Shown: positions 53,270 to 63,193 of the stretch, one piece after another
How the letters are laid out: every line of letters begins with the position of its first letter
Numbering within the stretch: the stretch's first letter is position 1
NCBI RefSeq assembly: GCF_026191725.2
Contig: NZ_CP120863.1
Coordinates: 4,754,001-4,818,000, forward strand
Length of the DNA: 64,000 bases
DNA from: Roseibium porphyridii
GTDB taxonomy: Bacteria; Pseudomonadota; Alphaproteobacteria; Rhizobiales; Stappiaceae
Direction: 5' to 3'
Notes under the pieces: generated by a model
What the model was told of the DNA's origin: nothing
The model's input: the letters and a program-made list of their open reading frames with translations, nothing else
Database searches by the model: none
Translations under genes and position numbers: made by a program

Positions 53270-54589
53270 ATGAGACTCGATCAATGGCTCTTGCAGACCG
53301 GGGAAAACCGCAGCGCATTCGCGCGACGGGCTAACTTGTCTCCCGCTTCTGTAACCGCCCTTTGCAATGACCCGAATGTCTGGGTCTCGCGGGACATGGC
53401 CCGCAAGATCGCCATTGCCACCAATGGCGAGGTTACACCCAACGACTTTCTCGGACTGTCTACAACCAAGGAGCATCCCGTGTCCCAGGCCCGTGTCGCA
53501 GAAGCAATCCGCGCGTTCGAACGTGGTGAAATGGTGGTCGTGACTGATGATGATGATCGCGAAAACGAAGGCGATCTGATTGTTGCAGCGTCCAAGATAA
53601 CGCAGGAACAGATGGCCTTCATGGTCAGGCATACGTCTGGAATCATTTGTGCACCCATGACTGTTGCCCAGGCTCGCCGCCTGCGTTTGGACCCGATGGT
53701 TGCAGAAAACGATGCACCGCTCGCGACTGCTTTCACGATTTCCGTCGACTACCGGCACGGACTGACAACGGGCATCTCGGCCGAAGAGCGCAGCTCTACC
53801 GTACATGCCCTTGCCAACCCGAATGCCGCTGCCGAGGATTTTGTTCGGCCAGGCCATATTTTTCCACTCGTCGCCAAGGAAGGTGGTGTCATGATAAGGT
53901 CCGGTCACACGGAAGCCGCCGTCGACCTTTGCCGTTTGTCCGGGCTGGAGGAGGTCGGTGTCCTCAGTGAGCTCGTCAACGACGACGGTACCGTCAAGCG
54001 CGGCCAGCAGGTCGCCGAATTCGCGGCAGAATATGATCTGAAAATGGTGTCTGTTTCAGACCTCATCGCCTGGCGCCAGCGGACCGAGCGCATGGTCGAG
54101 AGGGTCAACGAACAACCCATAGACACCATCGCCGGCCCCGCCTATGCAATGACATTTTCAACGCCTTATGATCCGATGCATCACTTGGCGATTGTCTATG
54201 GCGATATCCTCGACGGGCGAAGCGTCCCTGTGCGCCTGCAACTTGAATCCGTGCTTGATGACGTTTTTGGCGAAACACAGCCTCTCGATCAGATTATGGA
54301 ACACTTCGCCGAACGCGGGCGTGGGGTTATCGTCTATTTGCGGGAAGGCTCTGCGGGCGTGGCACGCCAATCGAAACGAACACGGTCGGACTTTGAGGCC
54401 GCCGATAATGAAGAGCATACTTCAGCACAGTCAAGGCAGGAGCAATGGCGAGAGATTGGCCTAGGCGCGCAGATCCTCAAGGATCTCGGTGTCAGTTCAA
54501 TTCGTCTCTTGTCTTCCAGGGAACGGCACTATGTCGGCTTGGAGGGCTTTGATATTAAGATCGATGAAACGGAAATTCTCGACGGTTAA
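53270..54589 (+). CDS. ribB: 3,4-dihydroxy-2-butanone-4-phosphate synthase with N-terminal HTH and degenerate GTP cyclohydrolase II domain
   Basis: The long form has 439 residues. Residues 1-65 form a Cro-like HTH (FARRANLSPASVTALCNDPN...ARKIAIAT). Residues 75-275 are RibB, with DDDDRENEGDL, TSGIICAPM and GHIFPLVAKEGGV...RSGHTEAAVDL. Residues 280-439 correspond to RibA but lack its zinc-binding Cys residues, as in RibBX-type proteins, so GTP cyclohydrolase activity is unlikely. RibB makes the four-carbon unit of riboflavin from ribulose 5-phosphate. A GTG at 53480 with AAGGAG six bases upstream would start a short form beginning at RibB. The ATG at 53270 gives the HTH form. Confidence 0.88.
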   Translation: MRLDQWLLQTGENRSAFARRANLSPASVTALCNDPNVWVSRDMARKIAIATNGEVTPNDFLGLSTTKEHPVSQARVAEAIRAFERGEMVVVTDDDDRENEGDLIVAASKITQEQMAFMVRHTSGIICAPMTVAQARRLRLDPMVAENDAPLATAFTISVDYRHGLTTGISAEERSSTVHALANPNAAAEDFVRPGHIFPLVAKEGGVMIRSGHTEAAVDLCRLSGLEEVGVLSELVNDDGTVKRGQQVAEFAAEYDLKMVSVSDLIAWRQRTERMVERVNEQPIDTIAGPAYAMTFSTPYDPMHHLAIVYGDILDGRSVPVRLQLESVLDDVFGETQPLDQIMEHFAERGRGVIVYLREGSAGVARQSKRTRSDFEAADNEEHTSAQSRQEQWREIGLGAQILKDLGVSSIRLLSSRERHYVGLEGFDIKIDETEILDG

Positions 54590-55169
54590 GCACGACGAGC
54601 TTCTCTCAGGTTCTCGATCCAGTGCGCAGGAAAAGGCTGAAAGGCAATTGCACGAAACCAAAGGTCCGGTTCCCTTTGCTATCGGCTACAATCGCAGCCA
54701 GGGCGAGGGTCTTGTCTATGGCTGCATGCTGCTGGGCCTGATCATGGTGGTGGTCGGCGTCGCAGCCGGCCTGCCGCTGCTTTCGCTAGCAGCGCTGGTA
54801 CCGCTCGGTATTGCCTATTGGCACTATCCCATGGTCGAAAAGGGACACCCCCAGCTCGGCGCAAATGAAGACGGGCTTTTTGTCGAGCGGATCGGCTTCA
54901 TAAACTGGGCTGCCGTCCATGAGATCGACATCAAGCGCACATCGGTTCGAAATATCATTCTTGTCTGCTTGGAAATCCAGTTGAATTGTCCGCTCAAAGA
55001 GGCAATCAAAAAAGATCAGGCCTTGCCGCCATGGAAGAAACTCATGCTTCGGAACTGGCGCTGCAGGCGAAACGAAACGGACCGCGACACAGTCATTGTC
55101 AATCTGCATACACTTGCGGCCGATCCCGATGAGATATTTCAGCGAATACGCCGCTATAAATCTGCTTAG
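54564..55169 (+). CDS. Membrane protein of unknown function downstream of ribB
   Basis: The 201-residue protein overlaps the end of ribB by 26 bases from ATG 54564. A charged start (MKRKFSTVKHDELLSGSRS) is followed by two adjacent transmembrane helices (about 55-95: GCMLLGLIMVVVGVAAGLPL) and a soluble domain with GANEDGLFVERIGFINWAAVHEIDI, which resembles the beta strands of PH-like bacterial membrane domains. I recognise no named family. The overlap suggests co-translation with ribB, but a functional link is unproven. Confidence 0.7.
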   Translation: MKRKFSTVKHDELLSGSRSSAQEKAERQLHETKGPVPFAIGYNRSQGEGLVYGCMLLGLIMVVVGVAAGLPLLSLAALVPLGIAYWHYPMVEKGHPQLGANEDGLFVERIGFINWAAVHEIDIKRTSVRNIILVCLEIQLNCPLKEAIKKDQALPPWKKLMLRNWRCRRNETDRDTVIVNLHTLAADPDEIFQRIRRYKSA

Positions 55170-55276
55170 CTGCGCAACCTGATTTTGCTCATAGAATTCA
55201 ATTACCTACCCAAATTTCTCCTGTTTTTCTATCAGGTTAAGTCAAATTTACCTTAGCTGTTAACAGGCCATCCATA

Positions 55277-56461
55277 ATGCTCGCGCAGACTGACCATCAC
55301 TCTATTGCGCTGCAGCAACCGCTGCCAATGCGTCTTCTGTTGCCGGATGGGTCAGTCATGAATGATAAAGCGAAAAAAGTTGGTCTCGTCCTCCAGGGCG
55401 GAGGCGCACTCGGAGCCTATGAGGCTGGCGCGATCAAACGAATTTACGAACTCGGTTACCGGCCCGAGATCCTGACCGGGACGTCGATTGGCGCACTGAA
55501 CGCAGCTGTGCTCGCAGCTCCCTTATATGGCGAAGCGCATGAAACGCTTCTGGAAATGTGGGACTATCTTGGCCATGAACATCCCTTTCCGCTCTTCCAG
55601 CACTACAACACCGCCTACACAAGTCTGGGGCACCCGCGTTTCTTCAAACTGCATGGCACCCTTTTCGGCATGGGTAGGCGGCCCAGCATCTATGATATCT
55701 CGCCCGCACTCGAAACGATGCAGCGCTATATCGACTTCGACCGGTTGAACGCGCCCGACGCGCCAACGGTGGTCGTGACAGCCACAAATGTGGTTTCAGG
55801 TGAAATTGAGCGGTTTTCAAACCGGACACACACTTTGACACCCGAGCACATCATGGCGAGCGGTGCTCTGCCCCCGAGTTTCCCGCCGATTGAAATTGAC
55901 GGTGAGCACTATTGGGATGGCGGTATCTACGACAATACCCCCATCCAGTCCCTTGTGCGCATTCTAAACGAGCATGAGACTGCCCATCTACCAATCTTTG
56001 TGATCGAGCTTTTCGGCGCTCTTGGGGATGTGCCAAAAGATCTTGGCCAATCCATCGACCGAATGACCGAACTTGTATACGAAGACAAGTTCTGGAAGAC
56101 CTTCGAAGGTCACGACAAGGCATATGAGTTTGCAGAGATGCTCTGGGACCTTGAACAGGATCTACCGGAAGATTCTCCTCTCCGGGAGCGTGATACTTTC
56201 AAGAGCCTCATGCGCCTCCGAGCAATTTCCCACATATTCACAATACCGGCAGAAAGAGCCGCGCTGCGCAATGTGATCGACTTCAGTCCTACGACCATCG
56301 GGAAGAGAATCGAAAGCGGCTATAAGTCCGCAGACTACGCGCTGGACAAAAACGCATTTCAAATCAACTACATCATCCACAACCGAATTCAGAGCGAAAT
56401 CGATGCTGCATCCGCATCGAAGAAAAAGAGCAAGTCTCAACGCCGGAACACGGCAGCCTAG
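55277..56461 (+). CDS. Patatin-like phospholipase (with DUF3734-type C-terminus)
   Basis: The 394-residue protein has the patatin oxyanion loop GLVLQGGGALGAYEAGA (residues 36-52), nucleophile Ser70 in GTSIG, and the catalytic Asp213 in WDGGIYDN. The C-terminal part (KFWKTFEGHDKAYEFAEMLW...) matches the domain often joined to patatins in rhizobia. It would hydrolyse acyl esters of lipids or storage polymers. The start is uncertain: ATG 55277 gives a 28-residue leader, while ATG 55358 begins just before the patatin fold. Confidence 0.92.
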   Translation: MLAQTDHHSIALQQPLPMRLLLPDGSVMNDKAKKVGLVLQGGGALGAYEAGAIKRIYELGYRPEILTGTSIGALNAAVLAAPLYGEAHETLLEMWDYLGHEHPFPLFQHYNTAYTSLGHPRFFKLHGTLFGMGRRPSIYDISPALETMQRYIDFDRLNAPDAPTVVVTATNVVSGEIERFSNRTHTLTPEHIMASGALPPSFPPIEIDGEHYWDGGIYDNTPIQSLVRILNEHETAHLPIFVIELFGALGDVPKDLGQSIDRMTELVYEDKFWKTFEGHDKAYEFAEMLWDLEQDLPEDSPLRERDTFKSLMRLRAISHIFTIPAERAALRNVIDFSPTTIGKRIESGYKSADYALDKNAFQINYIIHNRIQSEIDAASASKKKSKSQRRNTAA

Positions 56462-56524
56462 GGCACAGGCTCATTTATTTGTGCATTCAGCCCACACATT
56501 TGCTTTTCCGGCAGGAGTACAGAC

Positions 56525-57412
56525 ATGACCGGCTCAATTGAGAGCAGATACGATTCCGGCAACTATAAAGCCATGACCTTCGCAACGTCAGACGGTCTCT
56601 CTCTGACCTATCGCGTGTATGGAGAGAAAGTTCCTGGAAAACCCGCCATCATCGCGCTGCCGGGCCTGACCAGAAATATCCGCGATCTAGATCCCGCCGC
56701 CAATCTGCTGGCGAAAAATTTCAGGATCTACACACTGAATCTGCGCGGACGGGACACTTCGGATCACGACCCGAACTATTCCAACTACAACACAGTGGTT
56801 TACATCCGTGACATTTACGAGTTCTGGCAACACCTTGAAGAAGAGCCCGTTGTTCTGCTCGGATCATCACTTGGTGCGCTGCTCGCAATGCTTATGGTCG
56901 AAGATCATCCTGACATGCTGGCCGGAACCATCCTGAATGATTTGGGGGCCACAATCGAGACTGCCGGCATGGCCCGCATTTTTGGTTATGCGGGTAAGCT
57001 TCCTGATGAAGCAGATCTGTCGAAAGTTGTGGCGACCTTGAAAGAACATGTCGGTGCTCAATTCGAAGGCTTGAGCGACGCGGACTATGAGCGCATGGCA
57101 GTGTCGATGTATGGCTTGAAGGACGCTAAGTGGCATCACCGCTATGACGACAATCTTGGAAAAGCTCTTGCCGAAAACAAAGAGACACCCCGTGATCTTT
57201 GGGCTGCACATAGAAAAGCGGCAGAACTGAACTTGCCGGTTCTATCAATTCGCGGTGTTTTATCCGATGTAACCGCGCCTGCGACAATCAAGCAGATGCA
57301 GGACATCGCTCCGCGCATGACGGCTGTAGAAGTCTCGGGCCGGGGCCACTGTCCCATCCTTGACGAACCGGCCGCCCAACATGCCATTGTTGACTTCATG
57401 AACGGTATTTAG
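56525..57412 (+). CDS. Alpha/beta hydrolase
   Basis: The 295-residue protein is an alpha/beta hydrolase with the HG-like AIIALPGLTRNIRDL, nucleophile Ser in LLGSSLGALLA near residue 120, a possible acid Asp in GVLSDVTAP and the catalytic His in GRGHCPILD. No signal peptide, so it is cytoplasmic. It follows the patatin gene by 63 bases in the same direction and precedes the MFS gene by 16, forming a probable operon. Substrate unknown. Confidence 0.88.
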   Translation: MTGSIESRYDSGNYKAMTFATSDGLSLTYRVYGEKVPGKPAIIALPGLTRNIRDLDPAANLLAKNFRIYTLNLRGRDTSDHDPNYSNYNTVVYIRDIYEFWQHLEEEPVVLLGSSLGALLAMLMVEDHPDMLAGTILNDLGATIETAGMARIFGYAGKLPDEADLSKVVATLKEHVGAQFEGLSDADYERMAVSMYGLKDAKWHHRYDDNLGKALAENKETPRDLWAAHRKAAELNLPVLSIRGVLSDVTAPATIKQMQDIAPRMTAVEVSGRGHCPILDEPAAQHAIVDFMNGI

Positions 57413-57434
57413 GCACCGGTTAGGCTCATTGGCG

Positions 57435-58967
57435 ATGGACAAACGGTATCTCATCCTGGTCAACATGACCGGAGCGATCGGTATGATCATGATCGATCAA
57501 ACGGTGATCGGGATTGCTCTCCCACCGCTGCAACGTGCCTTTGCGTTCGGCCCGATGGAGTTGCAGTGGGTTGTCAACGGATACACGCTTGCTCTTGCTG
57601 CCGCATTGATCTGTGCCGGTTGGGCAGGTGACAGATTTGGTCACTACCGCTCATTTACAGCAGGTGTTGGCCTTTTTACAGCTTCCTCCCTCCTTTGCGC
57701 GATCGCGCCAATCGGGGAGGTTTTCATTCTCGCAAGGATTGGCCAGGGCATTGGAGCAGCCCTCATGCAGCCAGCTGCAACTGCGATTGTCTTCGGCATT
57801 TTTCCGGCAGAACTGCGCGGCAGAGCTATGTCGATCTACGTTGGGAGCGGTTTGCTGTTTCTGGCCGCCGGTCCGCTGCTTGGCGGTTTTCTCGTCCAGC
57901 ACCTGTCGTGGCACATGGTTTTCCTGATCAATGTTCCAATTGGACTGGTGACGTTCACAAGCGCAGTCTTGTTCAGCGGACACGCTCCCAAAGGCAGTGA
58001 CATACCATTTGACTTTAAAGGGGCATTCTTGCTTGTCGCCGGAATTCTCACGCTGACAATTGCTATTCAAAGCTTCGGTGACGGAACCATGGCGGTGTCG
58101 ATTTCGCTCGCCCTTGCGGTTGCCGGATTGCTTGCTCTTGGCGTTCTGCCTTTCCGCAAACCCGCACCAGGGGCATCGATCATCGACTTTTCAATGTTCA
58201 AGAGCCGTGTATTTTTCGGCTGTGGCATTGTCTTGTTCTGTATCCAGTTCGCGATGCTCGGACAGGTCGTCTACGGCGCTGTCTTCATTCAAAACGTGCT
58301 TGCCTTTTCCCCATTTCAAACCGGCCTTTCCATGATGCCGGTGGTGCTCACGATCATAGTGATGGCACAGGTTTCGGGGTATCTGTTTGACAAAGTCCCT
58401 TTCAGGCTACTTGCCGTAACCGGGACACTTGCCATCTCGGCAGGCTTCTTCTCGCAAGCCGTCGTTCTTGAGCTGAACAACATCATCTGGCTGGTCCCAG
58501 GCATGATGCTGATTGGGTTTGGGCTTGGCCTTCTGGCAAGCACCGTCACCACGGAAGGGTTGTCACACGTATCCCAAACACAGCGCGCCACCGCGTCGGC
58601 GATATTGCAAACGCTGAGGCAGACAGGGGGCGTGTTCGGAATTGCCTGCATCGGCTCCGTTATCAATCTCATTGAAAAAAACCGGATTTCAATGGTTGCG
58701 GAAAAGCTGGAGCCGGTCGCTGACAAACGCCAAGAGCTGCAGCTGCTTCTTTTCCAATCAGAGCAGGCGCAGACCAAAGCAACTGATCAGCTTCGAGACC
58801 ACTGGCCGCAAGCTCTTGCCGAACTCAAAGACATCACAACGGAAGCCATCGCCGCTGGCTATTACCTGGGAGCGGGCGTGGTGCTTCTGGCAGCAATATT
58901 TTCGATTTGGTCTTTCTCGCAAAAGGCCAAATCTGAAACAGTACCCGATACACTTGAGCAGAGGTAA
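57435..58967 (+). CDS. MFS drug exporter, DHA2 (EmrB/QacA) type
   Basis: From ATG 57435 (a TTG six bases earlier is possible) the protein has 510 residues and about 14 hydrophobic segments. Motif A appears as CAGWAGDRFGHYRSFTAGV, motif C as GSGLLFLAAGPLLGGFL, and the sequence MIDQTVIGIALPPLQ is typical of DHA2 exporters. It uses the proton gradient to export drugs or metabolites across the inner membrane. A strong terminator follows. No TetR or MarR regulator is adjacent. Confidence 0.9.
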   Translation: MDKRYLILVNMTGAIGMIMIDQTVIGIALPPLQRAFAFGPMELQWVVNGYTLALAAALICAGWAGDRFGHYRSFTAGVGLFTASSLLCAIAPIGEVFILARIGQGIGAALMQPAATAIVFGIFPAELRGRAMSIYVGSGLLFLAAGPLLGGFLVQHLSWHMVFLINVPIGLVTFTSAVLFSGHAPKGSDIPFDFKGAFLLVAGILTLTIAIQSFGDGTMAVSISLALAVAGLLALGVLPFRKPAPGASIIDFSMFKSRVFFGCGIVLFCIQFAMLGQVVYGAVFIQNVLAFSPFQTGLSMMPVVLTIIVMAQVSGYLFDKVPFRLLAVTGTLAISAGFFSQAVVLELNNIIWLVPGMMLIGFGLGLLASTVTTEGLSHVSQTQRATASAILQTLRQTGGVFGIACIGSVINLIEKNRISMVAEKLEPVADKRQELQLLLFQSEQAQTKATDQLRDHWPQALAELKDITTEAIAAGYYLGAGVVLLAAIFSIWSFSQKAKSETVPDTLEQR

Positions 58968-58998
58968 AAAAAACCCGGGCTTCCCGCCCGGGTTTTCT
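58965..58998. terminator. Bidirectional rho-independent terminator
   Basis: AACCCGGGC-TTCCC-GCCCGGGTT is a perfect 9-bp stem with a run of eight A before it and TTTTC after it. It can end both the MFS gene (plus) and the dienelactone hydrolase gene (minus). Confidence 0.88.
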
Positions 58999-59018
58999 GC
59001 TTGATTTCCTTCTGAAAC

Positions 59019-59924
59019 CTACATCAGTTTTTCCTTGAAAAACGCCACCGTCCGGTCCTCTGCCAGTCTCGCTGCTGCTTCGTCGAAACGCGGCGTCGTA
59101 TCGTTATGGAAGCCGTGGTTTACGCCCGGATACATATGCGCAACATACTCCTTGCCATTGGCTTTGAGAGCCTCCTCATATGCGGGCCAGCCCGCATTGA
59201 TACGTTCATCCAGCTCGGCAAACTGCAACATCAGTGGTGCTTCGATCTTTGCTACGTCTGCCGGGTCCGGCTGGCGCCCGTAAAACGGTACTCCGGCGGC
59301 AAGTTCTGGATAAGCGACCGCGATTGCATTGACGACACCACCACCATAGCAGAAGCCAACCGCTCCGACTTTGCCTGTGCTGTCATCGTTGTTCAGCAGG
59401 AATTCAAATCCGGCAAAGAAGTCATTGAGCAATTTCTCCCGGTCGACCGTGCGCTGAAGTTCGCGTCCCTTGTCGTCGCTGCCGGGATAACCGCCTACGG
59501 ACGTCAAACCGTCAGGCGCCAGTGCCATGAAACCGGCCTTGCCAAGTCTTCGGGCGACGTCTTCTATGTAGGGGTTCAGACCCCGATTTTCATGGATCAC
59601 AAGCACGGCCGGAAGCTTACCGGTTGCTCCGGCCGGCTTCACCAGATAGCCGTTCACCTCGCCATGGCCGTTCGGCGACGGATATGTGATGCGCTCCGTC
59701 ACAATCGAGGCATCGTCAGGCTCTACCTGCTGCGCAAGCGCATAGTTTGGCGAGAGCTGACTGAGCAGCATCGTTGCAGTTACTCCACCAACCGCAAACT
59801 TGGCTGCTCCGCTCAAGAACTCACGCTTGGTTATTTTGCCATGAGCGTAATAATCGTAAAGATCCAGCAATTCCTGGGGGAAATCCTTGGCCGTCATGCG
59901 GCGCACCGGTGTCATGTCATTCAT
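59019..59924 (-). CDS. Exported dienelactone hydrolase family protein
   Basis: The 301-residue protein has a DLH alpha/beta hydrolase domain with nucleophile Cys192 in [25 protein letters not shown] in the oxyanion region and a catalytic His in [10 protein letters not shown]. Residues 31-64 look like an export signal ([17 protein letters not shown], then hydrophobic residues and ALAQQ), near a Tat signal but with KR instead of RR. GGAG is seven bases before the ATG at 59924. Such proteins hydrolyse lactones or esters; the substrate here is unknown. It converges with the MFS gene at the terminator. Confidence 0.88.
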   Translation of the reverse strand: MNDMTPVRRMTAKDFPQELLDLYDYYAHGKITKREFLSGAAKFAVGGVTATMLLSQLSPNYALAQQVEPDDASIVTERITYPSPNGHGEVNGYLVKPAGATGKLPAVLVIHENRGLNPYIEDVARRLGKAGFMALAPDGLTSVGGYPGSDDKGRELQRTVDREKLLNDFFAGFEFLLNNDDSTGKVGAVGFCYGGGVVNAIAVAYPELAAGVPFYGRQPDPADVAKIEAPLMLQFAELDERINAGWPAYEEALKANGKEYVAHMYPGVNHGFHNDTTPRFDEAAARLAEDRTVAFFKEKLM

Positions 59925-60069
59925 GTCCATGCTCCCTGAAAATTCGGGCTTTCTGCCCTCAGGCAACTAGAAGCCTCATTCTCGAGATCCAGCTTGCGCA
60001 CCCAAGAATTGTGTAACGCTTTGTATCAATCGGCGCACCAGACGAACAAATGACGACTGGGAACCAAAC

Positions 60070-60933
60070 TCATACATGAGGTTTCACGCTGAAAATCTCC
60101 TCAAGCCAATGGCTGACGGTTTTCATGCGCGCAAGTGACGCCTGATCGGCGTGCTGCAGCAGCCAGACTTCGCGCAATAATTCTGGTTCGGTCTTCGCCA
60201 GCCTGGAAAGGCGCTCATCCTTCTCTGCGATAAGTGTTGGCAATGCCGACTTGCCCAATCCCGCCGCCACAGCTTCGATCACCCCTTCAAGATCATAGGG
60301 CCGAACGTTCGAAAGCTCGCCTTTTGTCGAAGAGCCGTTCTCCGCCACCCAGCGGGCCTGAGGCAGAAAGCTCATGTCCTCGTGGTACTGAACCCAGGGC
60401 AGGTCCATCGACCTATTAAATGAGGGCGAATAGATCGCATGGTTCAGCACCGCAATCCTTTTCGCCTTGACATTGTGCCCGCCCTCGCCCGGACGACCGA
60501 GCCGAATTGCCATATCTGTTTCGCGCTTCGGCAGGCTAACATTGCGCCCTTCAGAGGCCAGGTGCAGCTCAATACCCGGGTGTTTGGACGCAAACTCGCT
60601 GGCACGCGGTATCAGCAAGCTGTTGACCACCACAGGCACCGAGGAAATGCGAACAATGCCTTCCTCGGCAAACCGCGCACCGGTCAGGTCTTCATCCAGT
60701 TTCACGAGGGCCGTTTCGGCCATTTCCACATGCTGCACTGCCTTTTGACCAGCCCGCGTCAGCGTGAGCGCACCTCCTGACGAACGCTCCAGAAATGCAA
60801 CACCGGTTTCGTCTTGAAGCGCCGCAAGGCGGCGCGAGACCGTGGTTGCATCGACGCCGAGCCTTTGAGCAGCTTCGACAAGCGTGCCAGCGCGATAAAA
60901 GGCCAGCAAAAATTTAAGGTTCTCCCAGTTCAT
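60070..60933 (-). CDS. LysR-family regulator
   Basis: The 287-residue protein has the LysR HTH at 2-60 (NLKFLLAFYRAGTLVEAAQRLGVDATTVSRRLAALQDE) and an effector-binding domain after residue 85. It is divergent from the TSUP transporter that starts at 61029, with 95 bases between, so that gene is its most likely target. Ligand not predictable. Confidence 0.9.
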   Translation of the reverse strand: MNWENLKFLLAFYRAGTLVEAAQRLGVDATTVSRRLAALQDETGVAFLERSSGGALTLTRAGQKAVQHVEMAETALVKLDEDLTGARFAEEGIVRISSVPVVVNSLLIPRASEFASKHPGIELHLASEGRNVSLPKRETDMAIRLGRPGEGGHNVKAKRIAVLNHAIYSPSFNRSMDLPWVQYHEDMSFLPQARWVAENGSSTKGELSNVRPYDLEGVIEAVAAGLGKSALPTLIAEKDERLSRLAKTEPELLREVWLLQHADQASLARMKTVSHWLEEIFSVKPHV

Positions 60934-61028
60934 GTCTGCATTCTTGCAGACTGACTATGCAAAATCGAGCGTTTACCTGCGTGTTTGCATGCCTCAGAAC
61001 TCATTGTCACTTGAAGGGCTGGAACACT

Positions 61029-61790
61029 ATGCAGGCACTTGCCGACTGGATTGGGCTACCACCGTCTCTCTTTATGATTTCGCTGGCCGTTGCCTTCCTC
61101 GCTGGCGCTGTGCGCGGGTTTACCGGTTTCGGACTTTCGGCTGTCGTGATGGCAAGCATGGTGGTGTTTCTGCCTCCCGTAGACCTGATACCGATTTGCT
61201 TCTTGCTAGAGACGACCGCAAGCCTCGTGATGTTCCGCGGCGGCTTCAGGGATGCAGACAGGCGAATGTCCCTCACACTTGCCGCCGGAAGTGCCGTCGG
61301 CACACCGCTGGGACTGCTGGCCACAACGTCAATTCCCTCTGAAATTTCAAAAGCCGTTGCTCTTACGCTTGTGCTGGCGCTGTCGGTCTTTCAGTTCTTC
61401 AAAGTAAATCTGAAGCTGTTCGAGATACGCGGCGCGTTATCTGTAACGGGAATTGTCTCCGGCATCGCCACTGGGCTTGCGTCTGTTGGCGGGATGGTCA
61501 TCGCGCTTTACGTTCTTGGCACTGCGCATGAGGCGCGAAAGATGCGTGCCTCTTTAGTGCTGTACCTGTTCGCGAGCATGGCGGTGTCATTCGTCGCACT
61601 GCTCTATTTTGATGTTCTGAACGAGACGTCTCTCAAACGCGGTATTGCTTTGGCACCTGCCGTTCTGGTCGGCGTCTATGTTGGAAGCCGCCTCTTCAGC
61701 CAAAGGCTGCAAAGTGCCTATAAGAGCTTTTGTCTCGGGCTCTTGATCATGCTGTCCTGCGCGGGTGTCTTGAGGCTTTTTCTCACATAG
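61029..61790 (+). CDS. TSUP (TauE/SafE) family membrane transporter
   Basis: From ATG 61029 the protein has 253 residues and about eight helices. The first half has AFLAGAVRGFTGFGLSAVVM, the usual GxGG-like TSUP start, and the second half repeats it as VSGIATGLASVGGMVIALYV. TSUP proteins move sulfite, sulfoacetate, taurine-derived or organic anions across the inner membrane. It is divergent from a LysR gene. The substrate is unknown; a sulfur compound is suggested by family only. Confidence 0.85.
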   Translation: MQALADWIGLPPSLFMISLAVAFLAGAVRGFTGFGLSAVVMASMVVFLPPVDLIPICFLLETTASLVMFRGGFRDADRRMSLTLAAGSAVGTPLGLLATTSIPSEISKAVALTLVLALSVFQFFKVNLKLFEIRGALSVTGIVSGIATGLASVGGMVIALYVLGTAHEARKMRASLVLYLFASMAVSFVALLYFDVLNETSLKRGIALAPAVLVGVYVGSRLFSQRLQSAYKSFCLGLLIMLSCAGVLRLFLT

Positions 61791-61811
61791 TGGACAAGAC
61801 CAGCCAACGAG

Positions 61812-62897
61812 TCAGCCGACCTGGCCCCGGTGCCGCAGGAAGTGGTCCGCCAAAACGCACGCCATCATGGCCTCTCCGACCGGAACGGCACGAATGCCAA
61901 CACAGGGGTCGTGACGGCCCTTGGTCATCACGTCAACCTCTTCACCCTGCCGGGTGATCGACTTGCGTTCTGTCAGGATGGACGATGTCGGCTTTACGGC
62001 AAACCGGACAACCAGGGGGTCACCGTTGGAGATCCCTCCCAGCACACCGCCAGCATTGTTGGTCAGGAAGACCGGTTGCCCGACGTCATTGACCCGGATT
62101 TCGTCAGCATTCTCTTCCCCAGTCAAAGTAGCCGCATCAAAACCATTGCCGACCTCGACACCCTTGACTGCATTGATCGACATCATCGCAGCCGTAAGAT
62201 CAGTGTCGAGTTTTCCGTAGATGGGCGCTCCCCATCCAACAGGAACACCCTCGGCGACCACTTCAATTACGGCACCGACCGAGGACCCCGCTTTTCGAAC
62301 TCCGTCAAGATAGTCGGCCCAAAATGCAGCCGCCTGCTTGTCGGGTGCGAAAAATGCATTGTTTGCGATTTCCGCCCAATCCCAATTGTTGCGGTCAACC
62401 TTGTGTGGACCAACCTGGACCAAGGCACCTCGAATGGTAACGCCCTGCAAAACTTTCCTCGCAACCGCTCCCGCTGCAACCCGCATGGCGGTCTCGCGAG
62501 CAGAAGAACGGCCGCCGCCGCGATAGTCACGGATCCCGTATTTTGCGTCATACGTGAAGTCAGCATGTCCGGGTCGGAAACGGTCCTTGATTTCCGAATA
62601 GTCCTTTGACCGTTGATCCGTGTTTTGAACCATCAAGGAGATCGGCGTTCCGGTGGTCTTCTGCACACCGTCCTCATCGACCATGACACCAGAGAGAATT
62701 TTGACTTCATCAGGCTCACGTCGCTGGGTAGTGAAACGGGACTGGCCAGGCTTGCGCTGATCCATATATCCTTGAATGTCGATTTCAGTGAGCGGGACAA
62801 GCGGCGGACAGCCGTCAATCACGCAGCCGATTGCCGGTCCATGGCTTTCGCCCCACGTAGTGACACGGAATAGGTGGCCAAAACTGTTATGCGACAT
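61812..62897 (-). CDS. aroC: Chorismate synthase
   Basis: The 361-residue enzyme starts [20 protein letters not shown], the chorismate synthase signature, and contains [18 protein letters not shown] and the conserved [15 protein letters not shown] near the C-terminus. It removes phosphate from 5-enolpyruvylshikimate 3-phosphate to give chorismate, needing reduced FMN. Length is standard (about 360). It converges with the TSUP gene with 21 bases between stops. Neighbouring aromatic-pathway genes are absent here. Confidence 0.97.
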   Translation of the reverse strand: MSHNSFGHLFRVTTWGESHGPAIGCVIDGCPPLVPLTEIDIQGYMDQRKPGQSRFTTQRREPDEVKILSGVMVDEDGVQKTTGTPISLMVQNTDQRSKDYSEIKDRFRPGHADFTYDAKYGIRDYRGGGRSSARETAMRVAAGAVARKVLQGVTIRGALVQVGPHKVDRNNWDWAEIANNAFFAPDKQAAAFWADYLDGVRKAGSSVGAVIEVVAEGVPVGWGAPIYGKLDTDLTAAMMSINAVKGVEVGNGFDAATLTGEENADEIRVNDVGQPVFLTNNAGGVLGGISNGDPLVVRFAVKPTSSILTERKSITRQGEEVDVMTKGRHDPCVGIRAVPVGEAMMACVLADHFLRHRGQVG

Positions 62898-63193
62898 GGT
62901 AAGTATCCGGAAATATCAGGAAAATCGTCAGGCGCTGAGCGATACGCCATCAGAGGATCAAGCTCAAGCCCATCGCCCGAGACAACAGGCGATTTCGCGC
63001 TATTGCCACTGGCTGCTTCAAAATCGATTGAAAACGGATAGCTGCCCGCAAGTCACCTAGTGTTCCATTGCGGTTCTCAATCTATGGTTTACTGCCATTT
63101 GATTGCACAGGAAAAAAATCTATACCAGATTTGCCAATCCTTAAGGCTCTATCGGTATTACTTTGGGAACTGGGGCTAATATGAGACACAGAA
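62898..63193. other. Intergenic region between aroC and sensor gene
   Basis: This 296-base divergent gap should hold promoters for aroC (minus) and the membrane sensor (plus). I see no repeat, terminator or short gene that stands out. Confidence 0.4.

Noticed and set aside
53198..53270. FMN riboswitch upstream of ribB
   Set aside because: Only 72 bases are available and no RFN-like conserved segments are visible.
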